Assembly (NCBI RefSeq): GCF_027943255.1
Contig: NC_072893.1
Location: 83,397,784-83,461,783, forward strand
DNA length: 64,000 nt
From: Anastrepha obliqua
Lineage: Eukaryota; Arthropoda; Insecta; Diptera; Tephritidae
Direction of reading: 5' to 3'
Every line of letters begins with the position of its first letter. Position 1 is the stretch's first letter. Of this stretch, positions 1 to 12,189 are shown piece after piece. Both the position numbers and the translations under genes were made by a program. Under the pieces are notes generated by a model. The model was given only the letters and a program-made list of their open reading frames with translations, made no database searches and was not told the origin of the DNA.

Positions 1-559
1 TGGTTGCACGTTCGCGATAGCTCCGTTTTTTTCTGGCCCAAATACATTCTATGTACAAGTATTACATGTTATGCATACCACGTTGAAACAACTTCCTTAG
101 TTGTGTTGTATTCGACATTACTTGATGGTGGGTGTCGAAGCTATTGCATGAATTGCCATGTGGCAGTGAAAAAGGATAAGCAAGTGCGGAGGAGAAACGG
201 AGCCTGATTATACGTATTGCTAGCTTTGCCACATCCTATGCCGCAACCATGGTTGGATTGTGCTTGATGTTGTTGTAGTTGTAGACTGGTGTACGTACGA
301 AGTAAAGCTTGCCACAGGGGAAATCCACTCGTACTGAACTGGTGCACTTCAAGTGCAGTTAAAACCATGACTAGTTCGCCTTCATTACATTTTCGAAATA
401 AGCAACTGGTGCAAAGCCATGAACTGGCTAGGTCAAGAATATCAATGATTTATAAGCGGCAATATTTATTAAAACAAAGTAATGAGTCAATAGAAGGCGA
501 TCAGCGCCCAGTTCGGCCGATTAAGGCAGCATTCCAAATTTAGTGTTTAATAAGTCAGA
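1..559. other. no gene recognised
   Basis: Short ORFs occur on both strands, but none has a recognisable domain, codon signal or splice context. I see nothing else to annotate. Confidence 0.5.
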
Positions 560-1500
560 GTATAATTTTGGAAGATGCATGTTTGTTCTATCTAAAAAAA
601 ATTTATTCCAAGAATGGTTGGAGGGAAAGCCACGAGTCTTATATTCTATCGGAGCTACTTTACAATGTTAACTATTCCTCTTCCCAGGAGGAGAATGCCG
701 ATCTTTTTCCCGACTCCTTTAGTTCCAATTTCGATTCAGCGACTGAATCCGTTATAGTTGATACCTAGAAATCCTTTTTCGTTATAAATTTTGGATCTCT
801 CTCACTAACTATTGAGGATGTTGCTAATGGAATTCCATACATCAAAAGTCCTTCGATCGATTCTGCGTCCACAGACTTCTTGAAGTTTATCACTGAATTT
901 TAGTTTCCAAACCTTTTAGTTTTAGGTTTCAATATATTTTTTTGAAATGAATAAAGTTATTCCACTCCTGTCGTAAACGTTGTTCGGGATGAGGTTTCTA
1001 CCCACACTTCCAGTGTTCCTCAACTGAGTATTTTGGGCCGATTGCTCTTCATCATTTTTATTAATGGTAGATAGGAATGTTTAATTTTTTAAACCCTTTC
1101 TATCATCTCTGATTGCTACTATCTCCACTAATCAGACCTCAATACTATGTTAGTGTGATGTGATAAAAATCGACTTCAATTAAACACTAAGAAGTGCTCT
1201 TATACATTATTCTCTAAATATCTACTTCATGTTTTTTTTTTTCAGGACTAGCATCTAACAACTTTGAAAGAAATTTCTGATTAGGTGGTAATCTTGGATT
1301 CGAAATTCCTATTTCTTACACATTTCATTTACGGCTCTGCCAAGTCTTATTCTACACTTGGCTTCATTCAGAATTTCAGGTATCCCTTACTAATCCACAT
1401 ACTTGAAGTTAGAATGTGTGGTCTTCATTTGCAGACCATATCTTTTTCGTAAATTTCGCCGATCTGTTTTCTTCATAAGATGTCTTCTAATAATTTTAAA
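560..1500 (+). pseudogene. degenerate LINE reverse transcriptase remnant
   Basis: Translated pieces in shifting frames match the order of a non-LTR reverse transcriptase of the CR1/Jockey type. A region ending IEDVANGIPYIKSPS (about 810-855) corresponds to the segment before the palm domain. SVPQLSILGRLLFIIFING (about 1010-1066) corresponds to the conserved SGVPQGSxLGPLLF-FIND motif. DKNRLQLNTKKCSYTLFS (about 1160-1213) corresponds to the WCxxNxLxLNxxKC motif. The YADD box is not recognisable and many stops intervene, so this is a dead copy. The clade is not certain. Confidence 0.6.
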
Positions 1501-2800
1501 ATATTTGCTAAGTAATATCTGCTATTTTCTTGATATTATAACTTGAGTAATCTATGCGCAAGTTATCTTCTGCAATCTAATCTGCAAAATCTTTATATCG
1601 TAGACTGAAATAAAATTGAAATGAGATGAAATGAAGCTCCCTGCATAGTCACCTGTTGATATGTGATATGTGAGAGCAGGCATGGATTTATGAACCGGAT
1701 TGTCACCAACGAAACATGGATTCAGCATTATCAGCATAAAGTGAAACAGTTGTCGATTAATCACATTAAATATGAATCACCGCGTAAAGAGTCAAAATTG
1801 GCTTAAAAGGTAATGGCGAAAGGTGTCTTATGGCGTTGATTATGAAGGAAAATTATATGGAATTAAGCCACGATACACTTAAATAATCCATTAATAAATA
1901 AAAGAAGTACAAGATGAACTTGAGCTGCCCCTCTTTTGTTTGATGCGTCCTACATATGTAAGTGCGAATTGAAAGCACTAACCACTAACTCTTAATCCAG
2001 ATAAGCTTCTTCAGTTTATTTATTTATTTATAGAAAAAAATCAAAAGCGTTGATGGAACAGTTTGCTACTGGTGATGAAATAAAATAAATATTTTCCAAC
2101 TCTTTTGATAGCTTGGACACGATATTTTCTTAATACATATTTAGCATAAATAAAATCTATGGATTGTCTGAGAGGAATACAGACTTAACTATTTAAAAAC
2201 AAATCCCTTCTCTTTTATTCCGCGAACTTTTTGACCTTCCTCGACAACGACGATTCAATCTAATGCGCACTGCCGCCTATACTCGTATTGCAAAAGCCAC
2301 TAAAGCAGAGCAGAAGCAATGGCATGCAGAGATCCCCAATAAAATAATTGGGTCAGGCATGAACAGTTGCAGACTACATTTTTATTTTTTATAAAATTGA
2401 GAATTGTCAATTTCATACTAAAATTTATTTACATCCAAATGTCGCACCAGAATATGTTTACATATAGTATACATTTATACGAGTTCACGGTTTAAATCTA
2501 TTTTTTCGCAGAGATGATTTTTTAAAGCCACCGTAAACAATACCTACATATATGACTCACACGTCAAAATATTCTGAGCGCTTTTATGGACAATACGTAA
2601 AGATTTCCAATGGAAATGTCAGATGGCACTTGACACCACTAGAAGCACCCAAGGCCATAAATACAAATATGTATAAGTAACGCTCGAAAGTATATACCCA
2701 CCACCGCCAATATTAAATGGGCTATAGAACTGCACACTCAAAATTTTCCAAAAATTCTGATTGAAACCCTTGAAACTTTAGTGAAATATATAGATTTTTT
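1501..2800. other. AT-rich non-coding DNA, nothing recognised
   Basis: Only short ORFs are present. No splice-bounded exon, RNA gene or clear repeat was seen. Confidence 0.5.
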
Positions 2801-2801
2801 T

Positions 2802-3562
2802 TGAAGTGAAACTTCTTAGGCGTCAATGGACGAGCGAGAATGGAGAGTAAAATTTTAAGGCCATACAACGTTTTGGGTATTTTCGTTCCGCGAGAGAGAA
2901 AAAAGATATAACGTAGAGGAAAAGGAGAGAGAGAGCTATACCTTATATATATCTTAGATCCACTTTAGGCTATTTTTCCCAAGTTTTTCCTTGTGGTTGC
3001 TAATTTCTAGTGAGAAATAACACTGCCTACTTTTTGGCGCTTGTTTGTTGGTGCCGACTTGTAGGAAATATATTTTTAGTACCTACTTTTTGGTGTTATA
3101 TTTCCTTGGTGCCTACTGTTTGGGGCGAGTTTTAGTCCCAATTTTTTTAGCGTTTTTTTGGTGCCTACTCTTTGGCGCTTATTTCTGTTTCCTGGCTAGT
3201 GCGTGTGCGTACTATAAAGTGCTATCAATTCCGGCGTAGGATTTATTGGTATTGCCTTGCGGTAATTTGCGTCATTGCTGCGGTCCTGGAATCGCTGCGT
3301 TTGTGCGGGTGATAAACGCTCGGAGTAGTGCGCGTTGTTGCCACGGTTTGTGTCCGGCGTTTACCTATACCGGTCGTCACTTCTCTGTTTTTTGTAAATT
3401 TTGTCTATTTGTATTCTCTGTAAATGTTGTGAATTTATTTAGATATATATTCTTTCTCCCCTCCCTCTCTCATTCTCTCTCGGGTCTCTCCATCTTTCTT
3501 TGTCTGCCTTGAATGTTTCACTTCTGTTATGTGTACTACGCTACACGCACTTTTTTTATTTT
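2802..3562 (+). repeat. ~750-bp dispersed repeat, copy 1 (possible solo LTR)
   Basis: This block recurs in inverted orientation at 11445-12189 and 61363-62050. It begins TGAAGTGAAAC and contains CGTTCCGCGAGAGAGAAAAA, a TATATA-rich stretch (about 2944), a run of degenerate TTGGTGCCTACTTTTTGGCG units (about 3030-3180), a more G+C-rich core around TTGCGGTAATTTGCG (3258), and a CT-rich tract (about 3455-3500). It ends near CACGCACTTTTTTTATTTT. It has no conserved protein. The TG start, the TATA-like box and the length fit a solo LTR, but neither a target duplication nor an internal region is visible, so the class is open. Confidence 0.6.
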
Positions 3563-3654
3563 GCACAAAGTTTGAATCTTAGATAAGTATGATTTTTGTA
3601 ACATCCTAAAAAAATTATAATGAAATAGAGAACTAAGTAAATAAGAACTAAGAG

Positions 3655-3815
3655 AACTAAGTAAGTAAAAATACATTCGAAGGTCTGCCATTGTATACCG
3701 AGGAGTGACCATAATTTCATTTGTTGTTTAATGCCCTCTAGTTTTCGAACCAGGATCCTTCTGAAGGATAGTCATGTACAAATTCAACCGGCTGCGGTGT
3801 TTGCATTGAGCTTAT
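3655..3815 (-). repeat. tRNA-derived SINE fragment (copy a)
   Basis: On the minus strand this carries a B-box-like GGTTCGAA (complement near 3740) and the SINE body motif seen here as GAAGGTCTGCCATTG. It aligns in order with the better copy at 47083-47420 but is shortened and diverged. Confidence 0.5.
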
Positions 3816-6800
3816 TAAACTTAAAAAAATCACATATTTTTCCAGCCTGTCAACAACCTGAGTAAAACTTACTGCATCCGAAATCTGCACAAGACCCCAC
3901 CAAACCTTTGAACACGCACTAGTTCTGGACCACAAATTTGTTACACTAGTTCTGGATTCTCCTGCATGTTTACCTGCACAATTTACCACACCAACCGACC
4001 ATCGATAACCATCATCTGACCTCTGCTACACTGACTAATCTCTACAATTTTTCTGCTCGCCATTTTATGTGGGATATGACCACTTTTTATTGCAGCGCCG
4101 AGCCTTTGCCGAAGCAGGCGTTGCTTGTAGCGGTAAATGAAACCGGAACTTGGCGTTGGCATACGTGAGAGTGTAAAAAACAACGAATACCACCTAACTC
4201 GACAAACTTCCGCTTTTGTGAAAATGTTGGTCATGCACAGTACGCCCATGTAACCATCTCCAGGCGAGCATGAAATTTTTAACAGAAACGTTCTGCAAAA
4301 ATTTTTACCTTGATATACGATACTTTTAATGTATAAAGCAAATTAAATAAATGAAAAAGTTTAACTAATTAAATTATTAAAAAATAAATAAAAAAGAGAA
4401 GTGAATGCTCGTTAAAAATAGATTTGCTCTAAAATTTTTTCACGCTCACGAAATGCCTTCAAATTAACAAAAGTAAAATAAGAAGAGTCGACGTTAGGGT
4501 GGTAAAAAAATGCGATTGGGGCAAAATTATTTAAGAATTACGTTTTTAATTATAGATATTATCACTCCTTTGGTGGATAGCGCATAGCGACATCATTTAA
4601 CAGTACAAATTTTGTTTGATTGCAAAATTTAGCAGCAAATTAGTTTTACTAAAATGTGAGCGGGTATAAAAAATTTGATTTGGACCAAATTTAAGGCTTT
4701 TTTACTTCTTTTTGACACAAATTGAACAATATGACCGTAAACAATATGTGGTACCTTCAATACTGCACTACGTGCCACACAACAAATGCCGAATGCTGGA
4801 TATTCTGCATGGACGATTTCGGGGAATGATTACCTCTCACGGAGCTGGGGCAAGTGGTCCACCAGGGCCATATGATTTAATTCCTTTATTCCATTTCTTG
4901 TGACATTTTCTGAAGCAGTTATATGTTAAAACTCCGCGGTCGGCCGATTACCTCAAACTCAAAATCACCCATGTCCCTACTCTAAATAAACCAGATCTAT
5001 GCAGCAGATTCATGGAAAATTGAGCCTCTCGAAAGACGTTGGAAAGATGTCATATTTCATATATGAGTAGAAGTCCACATAAGAAAATATCTATTGAAAA
5101 AAGAATAGCAATAATAACTCACACACAGCTTAATTATACAAATATTTCCAAATATACTAACATTCAATAAATTAAAATTTTTCAAAATCATAGACAACGG
5201 AATGGCTTGCGGAGAGTGGAGGAACCGAAGATGGAGTGAGTGCTGCCTGAGCTTTTGGATGAGCCAGTTTACGGCTTTATTTATTTGAGCTGGATATGTA
5301 GCTCATACGATTTTGTGAGTCCAACTTTTTGCATACCAACAGGCGGGAAGAAAAGAGGAAGTCGCTTATAATGAAATGTGTGAAATAATGGATCGTGAAT
5401 TTTGTCACCCGCCATAACGACGGATGTACATGGATATGTGTGCGAAAAGTAGAGAAGGTTCATTAATAAAACCTATATATACGGATCTATTCTAACAAGT
5501 GCCATTTACCTGGAATTGTGGAAAAATTGGGGCAAATGAGCCAATACACCAATTTACCGCAGACAACAACTAATATAAATTATCGAAGTTGTTGCATGCA
5601 ACCAGATTCGTGTTCGCTGTCAATAAATCGAACTGAACAGCAAAGCGCCACAAAAGACAACAGACAACTGACATAATTTCATTAAAACGATACAAGTGAC
5701 TGGCAGATGGCTGCAGGGAAAGGCGGGCCTTGAAATTGCTCAAGCACAGGGATATCAAACAATATGCATGCGTGTAGTGACGTGATAATTAAAAGGGCAG
5801 AGGGGAGGGGTACCACAAAGAATAAGGCGCGTTGCTGCCTCACAAGCTCCTTAGCAGCTTTGTTGATACTTCTCTCATTTATATGTATATGTATAATACA
5901 CTAGTTTGTTGTTATGCTATTGTATTGTTGTTGTAATGTTCTTGGTAATTAAAACACAATTCACTTGTTTGGCTGTCGGTCATGAACCGTTCCTGCAACG
6001 GCATGTGGCATTAACAACATTTGCTGCTGCCAACACATAAACGCAGTGGAAGAGAATAGTGCTTTCAACGTGCAACGCAACACAACACAGTGTGCAACAG
6101 CATCAGGTGTGGCGCAAATGTTACCGCTTTTGTGTTACACATGCAACCCAGTGATTGGTGTTGTTCCGAAGGTGGAGCGAGGGAACGGTCTTGTACAACA
6201 CACGCAATTTCTGTGTTGTACCAGCGAACCAAATGGTCAAACCGTGTATGTAGTACGAGTACCAACAAAGTTGCCTCACACATGCGAAAGTTTATTTTAA
6301 CGATTGTTATTTTTATTTTTTTTTTTTACTTTTACAAAGGTTTATTCAAACAAAGTGGCCGAAAACTTTTGTTGGTTGAGAATATCCGTACTTTTTTCGC
6401 ATGCTGCAGCACGTGCCACAGTAACTCAAATACCACAGGCACACGTTGCAGGTGGGTGCTTGCTTCAGGCAATAGCTCAAATATTCAGGGTTGTGCGTGT
6501 AGTAATGCGGAAGGTATCAACAACAGCAGGTGAGCCAATGTCGGTGCCCAGTTTTATGCTATACAGTGAAATAGAATCATTCTACATTTTCTATTCCAAA
6601 AAACGCCGAATGTTTACAAATGGAAAAATCCTGAACATATATTTTGCGACACAGTTATTTTTCTAAGACTTCTGCTTCGAACTAATATATATAAGAGTAT
6701 GTCATTTCTAGCATGGTGGTCATAGCGGCTGGAATGGTTTCAATCGATATATGTGGCTTTATTTTTTACCGCCAAATATAATTTCGGAATAGCTAATAGT

Positions 6801-6870
6801 CCTATAATGCGATTTGAGCGAATACGTCGGAACTATATATGTTTTGGCTCCTACACCCTTTTTGACCTAC
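3816..6870. other. no gene recognised
   Basis: The longest ORFs (3738-4249 minus, 6046-6533 plus) have no recognisable domain. The 6046-6300 stretch is open on both strands and is rich in CAACACA repeats, which suggests compositional bias rather than coding. CTAGTTCTGGA occurs twice about 30 bp apart near 3920-3955. Confidence 0.4.
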
Positions 6871-6874
6871 AGTT

Positions 6875-7060
6875 TCAAGATGACTCCGAATGGCAGACAT
6901 TTTTATGATGAGCTTTTTCATGGCAGAAATACACTCGGAAGTTTGTCACTGCCTGCCGAGGGAGGAATACGACGAATAGTGCCACCGAAATTATTTGGTT
7001 CTTGCCAGAATTGCACCTACAAATCTTGGCCAATGAGATGGTGCTTTACCGAGTAGATGT
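6875..7060 (-). repeat. tRNA-derived SINE fragment (copy b), body only
   Basis: It contains the SINE body: ATGACTCCGAATGGCAG, a pyrimidine-rich GAGCTTTTTCATGGCAG, and CACTGCCTGCCGAGG. The tRNA-like head is degraded. Other copies are at 10800, 21840, 30085, 47083 and 57536. Confidence 0.6.
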
Positions 7061-7239
7061 CACTAGGTACGAATCGTTTGAAGAGGCCCATATAAAAGCC
7101 GTCAGCGATTGTTAGGCGTGGTTCTAGTACAAAAGCAGTAATGTGCAACGTGAATACTGATCTTCAGATATGATATAGATATGTATATCACCTTTGGCTG
7201 TCAATCTCCCAAAAAGAATTGTTATAGTGGTGGTACTGT

Positions 7240-7510
7240 TTAAACAAACCGACGAATTGGGAAACCCAGCGTACGGAGTGGGAGCCAGAATGTGTTCTGG
7301 TAGCTGCCAGTATTGCGTTCCATAGACTGCCGATTGGACGGAAAGGCCGAGCGAGGCCACGTAAACGCTAGATTGATGAGATCACAACTGGCCCGCAGAA
7401 ATTGCGAATCGCAAGCCGGAAAGACGTAGTAGAGGATCGGTCGAAGTGGAGAGCTGTAGTTGCAGAAGCAATGGTCTGCTCAACACTGTGCTGCTAATGA
7501 TGATGGCAAT
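7240..7510 (+). pseudogene. LINE ORF2 3' end fragment
   Basis: The plus strand reads ARPRKR-stop-IDEI (about 7350-7380) and then EDRSKWRAVVAEAMV (about 7435-7479), followed by stops at about 7497. The pattern (basic RPRxRWxDEI, then a short gap, then DRxxWRxxVxEA) is typical of the C-terminus of insect endonuclease-reverse transcriptase LINE proteins. Everything upstream is lost or scrambled, so this is a 5'-truncated dead copy. Confidence 0.55.
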
Positions 7511-8285
7511 AATTGTTTGACCTATCTAAATAAATAAATTATGTGCAGTTCTGTAAGAATTGAAAAAACGAATGATCAATAACTAACCTCACTTTTGACT
7601 CTTCCAGAATTTTTTTTTTTTTGGACGATCTTTCTCTAATTGCCTCTTTTTCAAATAATAAATTGGAATTTTATGTGACTGCTACACATCTGTGACATAA
7701 CATGACTGGCGAGATAATCTCATTGTATGTCTGACTATAATATTTTAATTTCCCTACTCTGTAAAAGGCTTTGAATCGTTATAGTACCACTAGTAGAGGC
7801 ATCCCTACTTTACCTAGATCAGATCGATATGACCGCAGTAGCAGAGTGAGTTTTCACAATCTTACCGAGCGATTATTTCTGGGATCGATTATTACTTTGA
7901 GCAAGAAACATCAAACGATAGAGTTTTTTTTTTAATGGCGGTCGCCATTCAGGAGGGTAATTACAAATCTCTGTGGTAATTACTGCCCTCTGGAACAGTT
8001 ACTATCCTTCAAATTGTGAGACAACATCAAAATGAACACCAACAAATTAAAGGAAAAAGACTTATGGAAATTGTATCTTTCTGTTTAGTGCCCATGGTAA
8101 AGGGATACCAAGTAAAATCTAAAGGATCCTCTTAGATACCAGGAATACCAGATACTTGGAATTAACACTCCTTGCAGCACTGCTATTCCTGCTTTGAGTA
8201 CGTCATAATTCTCATTATATTGTTGCTGTAGGAATGTTCCGCAATTTTATTTCATAAACACAAATACGCGTTACACTAATATATA
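7511..8285. other. no gene recognised
   Basis: AT-rich DNA. GGTAATTAC recurs as an imperfect repeat near 7957 and 7975, flanking CAAATCTCTGT. No exon or known element was identified. Confidence 0.4.
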
Positions 8286-8289
8286 GTTG

Positions 8290-8566
8290 AGATCCCAATA
8301 CTCAAAAATCTATCAGCGTATCGCTTCAACGGATAGTCCGTTCTACACCACCAAACTGCGTAGCGCTGAACAACAACGCAGATCTTCATGAAGAGGCAAT
8401 AAGCCGCTCTCCCTTCCGTGAAGTACTACTTAACGGTTGTCCCGCGGGAGGGAAACGGAGCTGGGGTGGGTTTTTAGTGGGAGAGCCGAAAGGCAAGTCT
8501 CACACTTTTCGGCTTTCAATGCTTTGTGCCACCTCCATAAAAAAAACAAAAAAAAAAAAAAAAAAA
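8290..8566 (+). mobile_element. LINE 3' end with poly(A) tail
   Basis: A reading frame from about 8386 gives EEAISRSPFREVLLNGCPAG, then GKRSWGGFLVGEPKGKSHTF, then ATSIKK, and runs into an A-rich tract (about 8540-8566). The two motif blocks and the terminal oligo(A) resemble the 3' end of an insect Jockey/R1-like LINE. Only the last ~60 codons and the tail are present, as expected of a 5'-truncated insertion. The family assignment is from memory of similar tails. Confidence 0.5.
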
Positions 8567-9530
8567 GGACTACTGGAACGACCAGTTTATATACGGTGAG
8601 GAACTGTCACCTTAGCATCATTGGCAAACACTGTTAAGAAATATTTATGTTTTTACAATAACAAGAAGAAATTTCAATCGCGTAGAGACCACGTAGTCTA
8701 CCGCATTAATTATCCTCAGAAATATTGCATTAAACATATTTAAAAAAAATCTACGCGGAAGATCCTTGAAATGGAATTGGGAATTCTTCAGACAACTGTG
8801 TATTGCATATGACGGCATCTTTGGGCCTTTGTAAGCTCAAGTCGAAATTTATGTGAAACCAGCCGACAGAGGATCGCGAATTACATGTCTTAAAATGATC
8901 TGCACTGACGACAGGATGTAATGTAATTAATACATGAAAACTCCTCTCCCAGCGCTCGATCGCAAATAATAGAGTCGTCACGGTTGACGATCTATAATAT
9001 AAGAAATACTTAAATGTACGTCCTAAAAATTTTTTGACATATTCTTAAAGGATTATAGTAAAATTTTATGAAAACAAAAAAAAAATTGTTTTCAAAATTT
9101 TACAGGTATCTGTCCCGTTAATTTTCTAATTTGCAGATCTTTTATTTGTTTCATGGCAGTTCAAATGCTGAGTAGATCATTATTAATTGATTTTTTTTTA
9201 TTTTTATTTTTTTATAAATAAATTCTAAAATTTTAAATTTTTCGGTCATCGTAAATTTATGGAGATGCTTGACCAAACTCCTATCAGAGTATGTAAGTAA
9301 CAAAGTTGGTGTATATTTTTTTAGAATTTTAGCAAGCTAAATAATAAAATTTATACTAATTAAGTGAGACCTCTGAATTTTAGGAAAATTTACTAATATT
9401 TCCATCGATGAATAACATCACAAAAATTTAGAATTTGACCCTTCCAAAACCAAATAATGCCTTTATTGATGACACGTTTCTCATTTCAAACCTCATAAAG
9501 TTGTTTATAATGACTATTAATCAAGTATTA
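8567..9530. other. AT-rich non-coding DNA
   Basis: No supported gene was found. Long A/T runs at 9070-9240. Confidence 0.45.
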
Positions 9531-9539
9531 AAATTGAAA

Positions 9540-9770
9540 GTTCGTCTGTGAACTTTTTGAGTCTCAGCTTTTGTTGCTACTTCGCCATTGGGCCATCTTG
9601 TTGGAACTAAATGTTTTTGATGTTTAACTGATTAATTTTTGGAAACAAAAATTCAATCAGCATAGCTCGATAACACTCGCCATTCATCCAACTCCTTTTT
9701 CATTTAGAAAGAAATAAGGACCGATGATGCCGCCAATATTCTAAGGACTTAGCGAGCAAATTCTTCTTTT
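9540..9770 (-). pseudogene. mariner-like (ITm) transposase fragment
   Basis: The minus strand gives NIGGIIGPYFFLNEKG (about 9710-9757), then NGECYRAMLIEFLFPKINQL (about 9624-9683), then a stop, then FQQDG (about 9588-9602). This is the order WCGxxxGGIIGPYFF - VNGERYRxML - IWFQQDGATCHTA known from a Tc1/mariner-superfamily lineage. The N-terminal DNA-binding domain and the last catalytic acid are absent. Related copies lie at 16569, 56740 and 58540. Confidence 0.55.
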
Positions 9771-10367
9771 TTTTTCAAAATAAATTTACACAATTTTGAG
9801 GTGTAGTTCGTGCGTTAAACGAGTCATAATAATTTGAAAGTGTTTATGATTCATGAGCGGAATTGTTAACACAGTTCGCCATTCTCAGCTGACAAACCAT
9901 TGTTATTCATGTCGACAGTTCTCATGCTGCTAAAAAACTACCTGACGCAAAGATTTTTCAGGTTCATTCATAAACTTGAAACTTTATTTTATAAGTGACC
10001 TTCTTGGTGTCTTTGATATTTGCTACTGCTATTTTCTAGCTTCTTCACTGTTTTTCTAAATGTAAACAAGGGTAGCTTATATAAGGAAAAACCAGTCTCT
10101 AAAATATTTATTTTGGATAAAAAGGATTCTGTGATTGTTCAGTTAAAAATATTAATATTTACGTCTAAAAAATTAAAACAGCAGAGACTACTAGTAGAGG
10201 TGAAATAAACAACAAACAAAGTTGAAAAGATAAAAATAGAGCAATATTACGGATAGCTGATAAGGAATGTAACTGAAAAATTTAATTTGCACCAACAAAA
10301 ATGAGATCTGGAGAACTACCTAGCATATTCGGAAAGTAATTAATTTGAGTAAGATTAATACTAAAAA

Positions 10368-10384
10368 ATATATATATATATATG
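10368..10384. repeat. (TA)n microsatellite
   Basis: An uninterrupted AT dinucleotide run. Confidence 0.8.
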
Positions 10385-10790
10385 TAGGATTCCGAGTTAA
10401 ACAATTTGTTCTTACTTTAATTTAAACAATTTCTTTATTATAATATTTCAACTTACACAATTTGTTCCTGTGCGTTCCTCGCTTGATGGCGGTTTAGTTC
10501 ACAATGTTCTATCTGTTCTGTCCAGGGCCGTGGAGAGAGTATTCGGGCCCCGGGCCTGGTCCTGTCGTTTGTATCGTCAACGTCTTCGTTGGGTATCTTC
10601 GCGGTATGGTGATATCGGTCTTTTTGTTGCGTTACATTGTTGTCCGTATTAGTCCGGTCATACACTTTGCGCTCTGTCTCCTATTATGTCTGTTCGTCGT
10701 GTCCGTCATTTCCTACATATATAATAGACTCTTACATCCTCTATTGGGTATTTAGCCCAGCTCCTGCACCTATTTGTGGTGTGCGGGTTG
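10385..10790. other. locally G+C-rich patch of unknown origin
   Basis: About 10480-10640 is clearly richer in G+C than its flanks, with GGGCCGTGGAGAGAG and CGGGCCCCGGGCC, and is open on both strands. No domain is recognisable. It may be part of a dispersed repeat, which cannot be judged from one copy. Confidence 0.3.
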
Positions 10791-10799
10791 ATGTTCTCC

Positions 10800-10985
10800 A
10801 CATATCGTTTTTCATGCGGATCTTTTTGATGGCAATACTGTAGGAGGCTTGCCATTGCCTGCCGAGGAGCCTCCGCTATTAAAACCATTTTCTATCAATT
10901 GGTCTCGTGCTTGTGGCTTAACCCTGTACACTTAGGAATGGTAGTCACGCACCAACCCACTTGGCTTCGGCGGCCCCTAATTAAT
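10800..10985 (-). repeat. tRNA-derived SINE (copy c)
   Basis: It contains GAGGCTTGCCATTGCCTGCC (10838-10857), then TATTAAAACCATTTTCTATC (from 10875), then AATGGTAGTCACGCACCAAC (10937-10956) and CTTGGCTTCGGCGGC. The last part is the complement of the tRNA-like head (GCCG...AGCC...GGTTGGTGCGTGACTACC). So the element points leftward. Part of the region around the B box is missing. Confidence 0.65.
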
Positions 10986-11444
10986 ACTAAAAAGATTCAT
11001 TTGTTTCATGTGCATACCCTGAAGAGGAATTTACCACAATTTGGTGAAAAAGTACAAACAGAACCAATAAATAACCACGAAATACAGCTGAAAAAATATA
11101 AATTTCTTTCGGAATTCCAATTTTTTTTTCTAAAAACGTGAAATATACAAAAAAATAATTCACTTCCGAAAGACGATAAAATAAAATAAAGGAAAGAAAA
11201 TAATAAAATTTATAAAAATTACTCTTAAAGGGTATTCTTAGTTACTAAAGTAAAATTAAAAAATACTTATTTTTTATATCTGATCCTCAGTTACTAAGAG
11301 TTAAGATTTAATACGCTAATAAAAAAATTTGTTTGTAATAAAATAGGCTTATTGGATACCACTATGAATTTCGTACGCAGAAAAAACAGTTAGCTTGCTG
11401 CTGCTACAACAGCTGGCGTTAATTTCTTCCTAATTTTCACAGAA

Positions 11445-12189
11445 ACAAATAAAAAAAGTGCGTGTAGTACACATAATAGAAGTGAAACTTTCGAGGCAGA
11501 CATAGAAAGAGGGAGAGACCCGAGAGTGAACGAGAGAGAGAGAGAGAGAGAACGAATATATATTTAAATAAATTCGCAACATTTGCAGAGAATACAAATA
11601 GGCAAAATTTACAAAAAACGGAGAAGTGTCGACCGGTGTAGGTAAACGCCGGGCACAAACCGTGGCAACAACGCGCACTACTCTGAGCGTTTATCACCCG
11701 CACAGACGCAGCGATTCCAAGACCGCAGCAATGGCGCAAATTACCGCAAGGCAATACCAATAAATCCGGCGCCGGAATGGATAGCACTTTATAGTACGCA
11801 CAAGCACTAGCCAGGAAACAGAAATAAGCACCAAAAAGGAGGCACAAAAAAACGCAAAAAAATTGGGACCAAAAAACGTCCTAAACAGTAGGCACCAAGG
11901 ACATATAACACCAAAAAGTAGGCTCCAAAAATATATTTCGTACAAGTTAGCACCAACAAACAAGCGCCAAAAAGTAGACAGAAATTAGCGACCACAAGGA
12001 AAATCTCAGGAAAAATAGCCAAAAGTGTTCTAAGATATAGCTATATAAGGTATAGCTTTCTCTTTCTCCTTTTCCTCTACGTTATATCTTTTTTCTCTCT
12101 CGCGGAACGAAAATGCCCAAAACGTTGCATGGCCTTGACAATTTATTCCATTCTAGCTCGTCCATCGACGCCTTAGCAGTTTCACTTCA
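11445..12189 (-). repeat. ~750-bp dispersed repeat, copy 2
   Basis: This is the reverse complement of the repeat at 2802-3562. It shares the terminal GAAGTGAAAC, the CGCGGAACGAAAATG block (about 12102), the TATATAAGG box (about 12041), the degenerate GCACCAAAAAG units (11830-11975), and a (GA)n tract at about 11530-11552. The GTGTACTACACGCAC end is also shared with copy 1, so the repeat runs past the GAAGTGAAAC motif at its 3' side. Confidence 0.65.

Noticed and set aside
2802..3562. Short GAAGTGAAAC inverted repeats as transposon termini of the 750-bp repeat
   Set aside because: Similarity between copies continues past the motif at the 3' side (GTGTACTACACGCAC), so the motif is not the true end there.
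3738..4249. Two minus-strand ORFs of 83 and 88 codons
   Set aside because: The first overlaps a SINE fragment; neither has a recognisable domain or splice signals linking them.
6046..6533. Overlapping ORFs of 84 and 147 codons on plus and 72 on minus
   Set aside because: Open on both strands with CAACACA-type repetition; no domain, no splice or start context.
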